Source of the DNA: Microbacteriaceae bacterium
GTDB taxonomy: Bacteria > Actinomycetota > Actinomycetes > Actinomycetales > Microbacteriaceae
DNA: 64,000 nucleotides
Assembly: GCA_009780695.1 (NCBI GenBank)
Contig: WQZN01000003.1
Location: 248,001 to 312,000 of the forward strand
Direction of reading: 5' to 3'
The notes beneath the pieces are model-generated. The model was not told the DNA's origin. It did not search any database and saw only the letters and a list, made by a program, of their open reading frames with translations. Every line of letters starts with the position of its first letter. Positions within the stretch are counted from its first letter, which is position 1. The translations under genes were made by a program, and so were the position numbers. Positions 47,207 to 54,208 of this stretch are shown here, piece by piece.

Positions 47207-47602
47207 CTAGCCGTGTGCGCGGGAAGGAGCGGGCTCGGCGGATGCCTCGGCCGAGGCATCCTGAATCAGTCCGCTCAACGTGCGGGGGTCGATGCCGAGC
47301 TTCGCCGCCTCGGTGAGCAGCGGGCGCACGTAGTCGTCGACGAACTGCGTGCGGCGCTTGGTGATGAGGACGTCGCGGGCGCCCGTGGCGACGAACATGC
47401 CGATGCCCCTCTTCTTGTAGAGGACCCCTTCGTCGACCAGCAGGTTCACGCCTTTGCCGGCGGTGGCGGGGTTGATGCGATGGAAGGCGGCGAACTCGTT
47501 CGTCGACGGGACCTGGCTCTCTTCGGCCAGGGCGCCCTCGATGATGTCGTTCTCGATCTGCTCTGCGATCTGCAGGAAGATCGGCTTGCCTTCGTCGATC
47601 AT
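47207..47602 (-). CDS. GntR-family regulator, YtrA subfamily
   Basis: 131 residues. Winged HTH (IFLQIAEQIENDIIEGALAEESQVPSTNEFAAFHRINPATAGKGVNLLVDEGVLYKKRGIGMFVA) with a short C-terminal dimerisation tail, the hallmark of YtrA-type GntR proteins, which usually repress an adjacent ABC operon. It is first in the operon and an operator-like palindrome TTAGT-N6-ACTAA lies just upstream. GAGGG is four bases before ATG 47602. Confidence 0.93.
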   Translation of the reverse strand: MIDEGKPIFLQIAEQIENDIIEGALAEESQVPSTNEFAAFHRINPATAGKGVNLLVDEGVLYKKRGIGMFVATGARDVLITKRRTQFVDDYVRPLLTEAAKLGIDPRTLSGLIQDASAEASAEPAPSRAHG

Positions 47603-47620
47603 GCGGCCCTCGTTGTTTGG

Positions 47621-47636
47621 TTAGTTACTTGACTAA
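47621..47636. promoter_or_regulatory. Candidate YtrA-type operator
   Basis: TTAGT-TACTTG-ACTAA, 19 bases upstream of the GntR start, AT-rich in a GC-rich background. Expected auto-repression site of the operon. Confidence 0.65.
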
Positions 47637-47721
47637 TGAACCACTGGGGTGGGCGGATGTCAAGAGGATTCTGCTGGTGCGGCCGGGTGTGTAGCGGGGC
47701 AGTGGGGCGCCGCGCGCAAGC

Positions 47722-47781
47722 GGGAGCCGGATCCGCGGTGCGGGAACCGGATCCGGTTCCCGCACCGCGGATCCGGCTCCC
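47722..47781. repeat. 60-bp palindromic element, copy B
   Basis: Perfect 60-base palindrome GGGAGCCGGATCCGCGGTGC...GGCTCCC with the central CCGGATCCGG. Intergenic, between the GntR operon and arsC. The rest of the 234-base gap holds no other feature I can support. Confidence 0.9.
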
Positions 47782-47874
47782 ACTCATCGCAGGGCAGGCG
47801 CACGGGCAGGCGCACGGAAGCCCCGGCCGGTTCGGGTGCGGCCAGGGCTTCTGTATCGGGCGGAGCGGCGGTGG

Positions 47875-48279
47875 TCAGCCCACGAGCTCGGCGATGAGCG
47901 CCTCGACGCGTGCCTTGATGTCGTCGCGGATCGGACGCACCTCGTCGAGCGGCTTGCCGGCGGGGTCGGTCAGCTCCCAGTCCTCGTAGCGCTTGCCGGG
48001 GAAGATCGGGCACGTGTCGCCGCAGCCCATGGTGATGACGACGTCGGAATCCTTGACGGCCTCGGTGGTGAGGATCTTCGGCTGACTGCCCGCGATGTCG
48101 ATGCCGACCTCGGCCATCGCCGCGACCGCGATGGGGTTGAGCCCGTCGGCCGGCTCGCTGCCGGCGGAGAGCACCTGGACGCGATCGCCGGCCAGCGCCT
48201 GCAGGAAGCCGGCGGCCATCTGCGAGCGGCCGGCGTTGTGCACGCACACGAACAGCACGGTGGGGGTGGCGGTCGACAT
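47875..48279 (-). CDS. arsC: Arsenate reductase, low-molecular-weight phosphatase type
   Basis: 134 residues. The phosphatase loop is C12-V-H-N-A-G-R18, then GCGDTCPIFPGKRYEDWELTDPAG gives a resolving Cys and the catalytic Asp in DWELTDP. It reduces arsenate to arsenite using thioredoxin or mycothiol; the missing third Cys of the thioredoxin-type triad near residue 89 suggests a mycothiol-linked mode (inference). AAAGGATC precedes ATG 48279. Downstream of a truncated aquaporin in a divergent ars locus. Confidence 0.92.
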   Translation of the reverse strand: MSTATPTVLFVCVHNAGRSQMAAGFLQALAGDRVQVLSAGSEPADGLNPIAVAAMAEVGIDIAGSQPKILTTEAVKDSDVVITMGCGDTCPIFPGKRYEDWELTDPAGKPLDEVRPIRDDIKARVEALIAELVG

Positions 48280-48282
48280 GAT

Positions 48283-48435
48283 TCAGATCCTTTCGGGGGT
48301 GACGGCGTCGCCGGCGTGCAGGCGCGGTGACGGTCGTTGTGCGGCGACACCCGAGCCGACGACGACAGCGACCAGCAGGCCGGTGCTGAGGAATTCGGCC
48401 AGGGCGCGGCGCCATAGCGGGCTCGGAAGGGTCAC
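48283..48435 (-). pseudogene. Truncated arsenical aquaporin (AqpS-like) N-terminus
   Basis: GTG 48435 opens MTLPSPLWRRALAEFLSTGL followed by LVAVVVGSGVAAQ, which matches the first transmembrane helix of MIP/AqpS channels often found in actinobacterial ars operons. After that helix the frame runs through unrelated residues (RPSPRLHAGDAVTPERI) to TGA 48285-48283, so nearly 90 % of the channel is missing. The deletion joint now sits in front of the arsC ribosome-binding site. Confidence 0.7.
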
Positions 48436-48444
48436 GGCACAACG

Positions 48445-48493
48445 TTGACAGACGTCAGGCCGCTCAGTCAAAATTGCCTCAATGAACATTGAG
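48445..48493 (+). promoter_or_regulatory. ars promoter with operator over the start codon
   Basis: TTGACA (48445-48450), an 18-base spacer, CAAAAT (48469-48474), then seven bases to ATG 48482: a leaderless promoter. CTCAATG-AA-CATTGAG (48478-48493) is a palindrome that includes the start codon, the likely site of ArsR autorepression. Confidence 0.65.
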
Positions 48494-49150
48494 CAAACGG
48501 CTGTGATGCAGCGCGCAGCCGTCCATGCCGCGCTCGGCGACCCGGCTCGGCTCGGCATCGTCGACCTGCTCATGTTCGGCGACCGGTCGCCCGGCGAACT
48601 CCAGGCCGAGCTCGACATGCCCTCGAATCTGATGGCGCATCACCTGCGCGTGCTCGAGGGTTCGGGGCTGGTCGGTCGCCACCGCTCCGAAGCCGACCGG
48701 CGGCGCAGCTACTTGCAGCTGAATCGCGCGCTGCTCGGCGGCCTCCTTTCCCGGGGCGGCCTTGTGGCTCCGCGCGTCGTCTTCGTGTGCACCGCGAACT
48801 CGGCGCGCAGTCATCTCGCCGATGCGCTGTGGAGGCGCGTGAGCAGCGTGCCCTCGACATCCGCGGGCACCCACCCCGCCGATCGAGTTGCGAGCGGCGC
48901 GATCGACGTGGCCCGCCGTCATGGCGTCGACTTGCCCGATGTGCAGCCGCGTGCGCTCGACGCCGTTGCCGATGGCCGCGATCTCGTGATCACGGTGTGC
49001 GATCGCGCCCATGAAGAGATCCGCAACGGCAGCCTGCACTGGTCGGTGCCCGACCCGGTCGCCGCCGGAACGGCCGCTGCCTTCGAGCACGCCTTCGAGC
49101 TGCTTGCCGAGCGCATCGGTGAACTCGCGCCGCTGGTCGCCGCAGCCTGA
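48482..49150 (+). CDS. ArsR regulator fused to a low-molecular-weight phosphatase/arsenate reductase domain
   Basis: 222 residues. Residues 1-~92 are an ArsR-type winged helix (HAALGDPARLGIVDLLMFGD; PSNLMAHHLRVLEGSGLVGRHRSEADRRRSY). Residues ~96-222 are an LMW-PTP-like domain with loop C103-T-A-N-S-A-R109, TSAGTHPADRV and VITVCDRAHEEI, and a closing PDP. The metal-binding cysteines of classical ArsR are absent from the first domain. A fusion of repressor and reductase in one chain could sense arsenate through its catalytic domain; this is inference. Overlapping leaderless promoter and operator. Confidence 0.88.
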   Translation: MNIEQTAVMQRAAVHAALGDPARLGIVDLLMFGDRSPGELQAELDMPSNLMAHHLRVLEGSGLVGRHRSEADRRRSYLQLNRALLGGLLSRGGLVAPRVVFVCTANSARSHLADALWRRVSSVPSTSAGTHPADRVASGAIDVARRHGVDLPDVQPRALDAVADGRDLVITVCDRAHEEIRNGSLHWSVPDPVAAGTAAAFEHAFELLAERIGELAPLVAAA

Positions 49151-49299
49151 CGACCCCCTGATCGACCGCTGATTGTCGGCCGCGTGTCGCCGTTGACAGG
49201 GTCAAGAGTGCCGGATCATAGTGACAAGGTGAACAACAGGTAAACGAGAGGTGAATTCGCGTGGCGAAGGCACCGCGGCCTGAAGGGAAGGTGAGGACG

Positions 49300-49539
49300 A
49301 TGACGTCCCACATCACGGCGCCACTCGACCAGGATCTCGCGCTGGCGAACGCCGCCGAACGACTGGAAGACGAGTTCGACGGGGTCTTCGATCACGAGAC
49401 GATCGAGCGGATGCTTCACGACTCCTACGACGAGATCGCGCCCCATGCCGCGGTGACGCGGTTTCTGCCCGTCATGGCCGAGCATGCGTGCCGGCAGCAC
49501 CTGCATGCGCTGTCGTGGGGTGCCGAGGCGTCGAAGTAG
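49300..49539 (+). CDS. Three-helix-bundle protein of the ars locus
   Basis: 79 residues from ATG 49300 (AAGGTGAGG just upstream; GTG 49261 is an alternative). AERLEDEFDGVFDHETIERMLHDSYDEIAPHAAVTRFLPVMAEHACRQHLHAL is the helical dimerisation module that is fused to arsenate reductases in many Actinobacteria; here it stands alone next to the ArsR-ArsC fusion. It may dimerise with a reductase of the locus. Convergent with the MFS gene, four bases apart. Confidence 0.75.
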   Translation: MTSHITAPLDQDLALANAAERLEDEFDGVFDHETIERMLHDSYDEIAPHAAVTRFLPVMAEHACRQHLHALSWGAEASK

Positions 49540-49543
49540 TGGA

Positions 49544-50869
49544 TCAGTCGAGCGCGACCGCCGTGCTCGGCGCCGCGCGCCAGAGTTGTTTGCGGCCTGC
49601 ACTCAGCGCCGCGATCGCGACGGCCGAGGCCGCGATCGCGGCGAGGATCGCGAAGAGGGCCGGGTAGCCGCCGGCGACTGCGGCGATGCCCGAGCCGATG
49701 CCCGGTGCGAGCGCGCCCGCGGCCGACAGCGGTGCGTTGTAGACGCCGCTCACGCTCGCGTAGCGGGCCGGGCCCCAGAGGTCCGCGACAAGAGTCGCAT
49801 TGATCAGCGTGAAGAGGCCGCGCGAGGCACCCGCGACGACCGCGATCGCGATGAGCAGCCCGGGTGGCCCGGGGATGACGGCGAGTGCCAGGACCGTTGT
49901 GGCGAGGAGCCCCATCACCGCGACCGCGCGTGTCACGGGCCCGAGCCGGGTGCTGAGCGACGGGTAGATCAGGCGGCCCCCGACCTGTCCGGCGCCGCTC
50001 AGCCCGATCGCCCAGGCGGCGAGGGCCGGGCTCGCTCCGCGGTGCAGGAAGAGAACCGGCAGTGCGACGAGCGAGGCGTAGCTGACGAACGACGTGAGCG
50101 TGCCTGCGATCGAGAGCAGCACGAACGGGCGGCTGCGGAGGATCTCGCGGTCGGCGGCGACCGGTGGAACGGTGCGGGGCGAAGGGGCGGCGAACGATAC
50201 GGCGTCTACGGGAGTCGGATCCGCGGTGCGGGAACCGGATCCGGTTCCCGCACCGCGGATCCGACTCCCGGTCGTGTTGGGGGCGGATGTCTCGCTCGAC
50301 GCCCACGGGGGCCGGAGCGCGACGGCATGTGCGGGGAGTGTGATCACCAGCACGATCGCGGCGAGCACCAGGTAGGCGCCGCGCCAGCCGAGGCGGTCGG
50401 CGAGGGCATCCGTCAGGGGCGCGAAGATCGTCGACGCGAAACCCGCCGCCAGTGTGAGCGTCGTGATCGCCCGCACCCGCCGGACGCCGAACCAGCGGGT
50501 GAGCGCCGCGAAGGCCGGCGGGTAGTAGAGCCCCGACGTCGCGGCGCCGACCGCGAGCCACGCGGCGAAGAACGCCGGAAGGCTCGGGGCGAGCGCCACC
50601 GCGGCGACGGCCGACGCCGCGACGACGCTGCCCGCGGACATCACCGGCCGCGGCCCGAACCGCTGAATCACGCGCCCGACCGGGATGCCGGCGATCGCGC
50701 CCAGCAGACTGCCTGCCGAGAACGCCGCGGTGATGCCGAACGTCGACCAGCCGGTGTCGTGTGCGATGCGTGGCGCGAGCACCGTGAACGCGTAGTAGAG
50801 GGCGCCGTAGCTGACGATCTCGGTCACGCAGAGCGCGACGAGCACGCCGGTCAGGCTCCGGCGATCCAT
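49544..50869 (-). CDS. MFS transporter of the ars locus, carrying an in-frame palindromic insert
   Basis: 441 residues, twelve helices in two six-helix halves. The central cytoplasmic loop (about residues 200-222) is lengthened by GSRIRGAGTGSGSRTADP, encoded by a full copy of the 60-bp palindrome (50209-50270). Sixty bases equal 20 codons, so the frame is kept. Helices on both sides look intact, so the transporter may still work. It sits three bases after the flavoprotein gene and within the ars cluster, suggesting export of a modified arsenical, though substrate is unproven. Confidence 0.88.
   Translation of the reverse strand: MDRRSLTGVLVALCVTEIVSYGALYYAFTVLAPRIAHDTGWSTFGITAAFSAGSLLGAIAGIPVGRVIQRFGPRPVMSAGSVVAASAVAAVALAPSLPAFFAAWLAVGAATSGLYYPPAFAALTRWFGVRRVRAITTLTLAAGFASTIFAPLTDALADRLGWRGAYLVLAAIVLVITLPAHAVALRPPWASSETSAPNTTGSRIRGAGTGSGSRTADPTPVDAVSFAAPSPRTVPPVAADREILRSRPFVLLSIAGTLTSFVSYASLVALPVLFLHRGASPALAAWAIGLSGAGQVGGRLIYPSLSTRLGPVTRAVAVMGLLATTVLALAVIPGPPGLLIAIAVVAGASRGLFTLINATLVADLWGPARYASVSGVYNAPLSAAGALAPGIGSGIAAVAGGYPALFAILAAIAASAVAIAALSAGRKQLWRAAPSTAVALD
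50209..50270. repeat. 60-bp palindromic element, copy C, inside a gene
   Basis: Perfect 62-base palindrome. Compared with copy B, GGGAGCC is GGGAGTC and the opposite arm is changed to match (GACTCCC), so pairing is preserved. Lies wholly within the MFS coding sequence in frame. Confidence 0.92.
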
Positions 50870-50872
50870 CGG

Positions 50873-52183
50873 CTACGCGTCGACGGTGTCGGGGCGCAGA
50901 CCCAGCGTCAGCGGCTGCTTGGCCGCGGGGGAGCAGCAACTGGCGTCCCCGAAGTCGCCGGCGCCGCCGCACACACCCGACTCGGGCAGCACGAGTTCGT
51001 TGCGGAGCGCCGCCGAATGGTCGCCGGCGAGTTCGGCGACGACGCTGCGCACCTGCTCATAGCCGGTCAGGGCCAGGAAGGTGGGGGCGCGGCCGTACGA
51101 CTTCGCGCCGACGATGTAGAAGTCGGGCTCGGGCTGCGCGAGCTCGAGAACGCCGGACGCGCGGACCGTGCCGCAGCTGTGCCGGTTCGGGTCGATCTGC
51201 TCGGCGAGGCCGGCGACGGCCTCGAGGCTCGGGTCGAGCGCGGTGCGCAGCTCGGACAGGAAGCCCGTGTCGGGGCGGAACCCGGTGAGCGCGATGACGT
51301 GGTCGACGTCGGTGATGCGTGTGGCATCCTCGCCGACGACCGTCAGCGTGCCGCCCGTGCGCTCGAACGCCGCGGTGCGGAAGCCGCGGACCAGCTCGAC
51401 CGCGCCCGACTCGACGGCCTGGCTGGCGCGGCCGCCGAGGGCACCGCGTGCGGGCAGCTGGTCGTTCGCGCTGCTGAGCCCGGACGGAGCGCCGCGGCGG
51501 ATGAGCCACTCGACGCGCGTGCCGGGCGCGCGCTCCGCGAGCGCGGCGAGGCGGATGACGGCGTGGGATGCCGAATGCCCGCTGCCGATCACGGCGATGT
51601 GCTTGCCGGCGAGGTCGTCGGCTTCGGTCGCGGTCGGGATTCGGTAGCCGATCAGACCTTCCGCGGCGGCACCGCGCTCGCCGAGGGCGGGCAGGCCCGC
51701 GGCGCCCGCGGGATTCGGCTGCGGCCAGGTGCCGGAGGCGTCGAGCACGGCACGGGCCGTGATGCGCTCTTCCGAGCCGTCGGCGTTGGTGATGCGGACC
51801 TCGAAGGGCGCCTCGGCGCGGCCGGCGTCGACGAGGCGGTCGCGGCCCGAGCGGGCGACTCCCGTGACAGTCGCGCCCGTGCGGACGCGCACGCCGAGCG
51901 CGGAGGCGAGAGGGATGAGATAGTCGGCCGTCCACTCGGCACCGGTGGGGTAGCCGGCGGCCGGGATCTCGTGGCCGACGGCCTCGAGCAGGCGGCGCGC
52001 CGGGCCGTCGACGAGCTCGGGCCATTCGGAGAACATCCGCACGTCGCCCCACTCGCCGACGGCCGCGCCGGCCGTGGTGCCGCGCTCGAGGACGAGCGGC
52101 TCGATGCCCCGCTCGAGCAGTCGGGCTGCGGCGGCGAGGCCCTGCGGGCCTGCGCCGATCACGACGACGGGGAGTTCGGCCAC
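50873..52183 (-). CDS. FAD/NAD(P)-binding monooxygenase-like flavoprotein (ArsO type)
   Basis: 436 residues. Rossmann motif VVIGAGPQGLAAAARLL at residues 6-22, second NAD(P) motif IAVIGSGHSASHAVI about 190, and a C-terminal ATG-like ALTGFRPDTGFL. The layout is that of flavin monooxygenases of the ArsO/YpdA type found in ars operons. The last 40 residues contain VCGGAG and ASCCSP, a vicinal cysteine cluster suited to binding arsenite. GAGGAT precedes GTG 52183. Divergent from the second ArsR across the operator at 52200. Confidence 0.85.
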   Translation of the reverse strand: MAELPVVVIGAGPQGLAAAARLLERGIEPLVLERGTTAGAAVGEWGDVRMFSEWPELVDGPARRLLEAVGHEIPAAGYPTGAEWTADYLIPLASALGVRVRTGATVTGVARSGRDRLVDAGRAEAPFEVRITNADGSEERITARAVLDASGTWPQPNPAGAAGLPALGERGAAAEGLIGYRIPTATEADDLAGKHIAVIGSGHSASHAVIRLAALAERAPGTRVEWLIRRGAPSGLSSANDQLPARGALGGRASQAVESGAVELVRGFRTAAFERTGGTLTVVGEDATRITDVDHVIALTGFRPDTGFLSELRTALDPSLEAVAGLAEQIDPNRHSCGTVRASGVLELAQPEPDFYIVGAKSYGRAPTFLALTGYEQVRSVVAELAGDHSAALRNELVLPESGVCGGAGDFGDASCCSPAAKQPLTLGLRPDTVDA

Positions 52184-52199
52184 GACATCCTCACTTCAT

Positions 52200-52219
52200 G
52201 CATAGAAAAACCTCTATGC
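52200..52219. promoter_or_regulatory. ArsR-type operator between divergent genes
   Basis: GCATAG-AAAAACCT-CTATGC, 6-bp arms with an AT-rich centre, 17 bases from the flavoprotein start and 59 from arsR. Position and shape fit an ArsR/SmtB site controlling both directions. Confidence 0.65.
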
Positions 52220-52277
52220 GTACCAGTATGTCGGCCTGATCGACGGTGATCAATCCGGGGGTGTCATGCTGGAGCGC

Positions 52278-52634
52278 ATGACGACGATCTCGCCCGCGCG
52301 CCCGCTGCTGCCGACGAAGAACTCCGTCGGCCAGCGCGAGCCCGGCGGGGCCGTCTCGGCCGCGGACGCCGAGGCCATCGCCCGTGTCTTCAAGGCGCTC
52401 GGCGACCCGACCCGAGTGCGTCTGCTGTCGCTGATCGGGGCGTCCGAGGGCGGCGAGGCGTGCATCTGCGATCTGATCGAGCCGGTCGGGCTCACCCAGC
52501 CGACCGTCTCGCATCACATGAAGCTGCTCGTCGAGGCGGGGCTCGTGACGCGCGAGCAGCGCGGCAAGTGGGCGTATTTCGCGGTCGTCGAGGATGCCAT
52601 GATGGCCGCCGCTTCGGTCATCTGCCCGGGCTGA
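52278..52634 (+). CDS. arsR: ArsR-family metalloregulator
   Basis: 118 residues. Winged helix with FKALGDPTRVRLLSLI, the arsenite-binding pair C62-I-C64 in EACICDL (the ELCVCDL-type motif of ArsR), and LTQPTVSHHMKLLVEAGLVTREQRGKW as recognition region. A further Cys is near the C-terminus (VICPG). Releases DNA on binding As(III) or Sb(III). ATG 52278 has GGAG five bases upstream; ATG 52266 is an alternative. Confidence 0.93.
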   Translation: MTTISPARPLLPTKNSVGQREPGGAVSAADAEAIARVFKALGDPTRVRLLSLIGASEGGEACICDLIEPVGLTQPTVSHHMKLLVEAGLVTREQRGKWAYFAVVEDAMMAAASVICPG

Positions 52635-52734
52635 TGCGCGGAAACGGGTCGATTGTGCGGATCTTCGCGCCAATCGGCTCCGCCGAATCGGCCCGACTCC
52701 GCTCGATCGGCTCACGCGCATGAGGCCATGAGGC

Positions 52735-54024
52735 TCAGGCGGCCACGGCGCCCGACTCCCACTCGCGCGGCAGATCGCGCAGCCGGATGATCGGCGAGGT
52801 CGCGAACACGAGCACGCTGCACGCGATGACGCCCGTGCCGACCCACAGCGTCGCCGTGTAGCCGAAGGCCGAGCCGAGCACTCCGCCGAGCAGGGTACCG
52901 AGCGGCAGCACACCCATCGTGATCGTCCGGCGTGCGGCGGTCGCGCGGCCGAACAGCTCGGGCGGGGTGATGCGCGGGTAGACGCCCGATGAGCTGATCG
53001 CCGAGGTGACGATCAGCAGGTTGAGCAGGAACTCGGCGACGGTCAGGCTGACGAACGGCGGCACGGGCAGGTGCGGAGCGAGCGGTGCGGGCGCGAAGGC
53101 GACGGGGATGAGCGCGTAGCAGATGATCTGACCGCGGATCTCGCCGAGCAGGGCGCGCACGCGCATGCCGATGAGCGAGGCGAGGATGCCGCCGACGGCG
53201 CCGATCGCGAGGATCACGCCGTACTGGGCCGCGGTCAGGTGCAGGGTGCGCAGCACGAACAGCGCATACGCCGCCGCGATGAACCCGGCCCCGAAGTTGA
53301 TGGTCGCGGCGGCGAGGGCGAAGGTGCGCTGCAGCGGCGTGCGGGCGACGAAGGCGAGGCCCGTGCGCAGCGACGCCCAGAACGGCGGGTGCTGCACGGC
53401 CGTGCCGGTGCGCGCCGGGCTGCGCAGCAGCGCCGCGCTCACCGACGAGCCGAGGTGCATGGCCGCCGTCACGACATAGGCGACCGGGCCGGCGGTCGCG
53501 GCGATGAGCCAGCCGGCCAGCCCGGGCCCGACGACGTTGACCGTCGAGTCGGCCGCTTGCAGGGCGGCGGATGCCTCGGCGACGTGCCCGCGCCCGACCA
53601 CGGTCGGCACGGCTGTCGTGTGGGCCACCTCGAACACGACGTTCGCGGCGCTCGTGACCGCGGCGACGGCCATGAGCTGGCCGACCGTGAGGGCGTGCAG
53701 GGCGAAGGCCACGGGGACCGTGGCGACGGCGGCGAACCGGGCGAGATCGGCGGCGATGAGCAGGCGCTTCGCCGGCATCCGATCGGCCCACACGCCCGCG
53801 GGCACGCCGAGGAAGAGATAGGCGCCGTTGCCGAGCGCCGCGATGACGGCGACCTGGAACGCGTTCGCGTGCAGCACGGCGACGGCCGTGACGCTGAGCG
53901 CGAGGGTCGCGAAGGCGGCGCCGACGTCGCCGAGCAGGTTCGACGCCCACAGCCGTGCGAAGTCGGGCAGGTCACGCAGGCGTGCGCGCGCCGGCTGACC
54001 GGGCGACTGCGCGGGGGAGGGCAC
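52735..54024 (-). CDS. MFS transporter, EntS-like
   Basis: 429 residues, about twelve helices. PDFARLWASNLLGDVGAAFATLALSVTAV and LGVPAGVWADRMPAKRLLIAADLARF (motif A-like DRMPAKR) are characteristic of the MFS_3/EntS group of enterobactin and macrolide exporters. TAGCCT six bases before GTG 54024 suggests a leaderless transcript. Independent of the ars locus. Confidence 0.88.
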   Translation of the reverse strand: MPSPAQSPGQPARARLRDLPDFARLWASNLLGDVGAAFATLALSVTAVAVLHANAFQVAVIAALGNGAYLFLGVPAGVWADRMPAKRLLIAADLARFAAVATVPVAFALHALTVGQLMAVAAVTSAANVVFEVAHTTAVPTVVGRGHVAEASAALQAADSTVNVVGPGLAGWLIAATAGPVAYVVTAAMHLGSSVSAALLRSPARTGTAVQHPPFWASLRTGLAFVARTPLQRTFALAAATINFGAGFIAAAYALFVLRTLHLTAAQYGVILAIGAVGGILASLIGMRVRALLGEIRGQIICYALIPVAFAPAPLAPHLPVPPFVSLTVAEFLLNLLIVTSAISSSGVYPRITPPELFGRATAARRTITMGVLPLGTLLGGVLGSAFGYTATLWVGTGVIACSVLVFATSPIIRLRDLPREWESGAVAA

Positions 54025-54030
54025 CGGCCC

Positions 54031-54036
54031 AGGCTA
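54031..54036 (-). promoter_or_regulatory. -10 box of EntS-like gene
   Basis: TAGCCT on the minus strand, six bases before GTG 54024. Confidence 0.55.
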
Positions 54037-54208
54037 CGCGGCCGTGCCGTGGTGGCCGCGCAGTCCCGCTCCGTGCCGTGCTGCGCCCCAGTGCCGCCGT
54101 CCCGGGCTGCGCCCGCGGACTTGGCAGTAGCCGCTCTCAACCCGGGCGGATGAGGGCGACGACCGCCAACTCGATGCGCGTGGACCGGGCGGCTGGCAGA
54201 GTGAGCGG

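Noticed and set aside
47599-47787. 62-residue minus-strand frame containing GSRIRGAGTGSGSRTADP
   Set aside because: It is translation of palindrome copy B in an intergenic region; no start signals. Useful only as proof of kinship with copy C.
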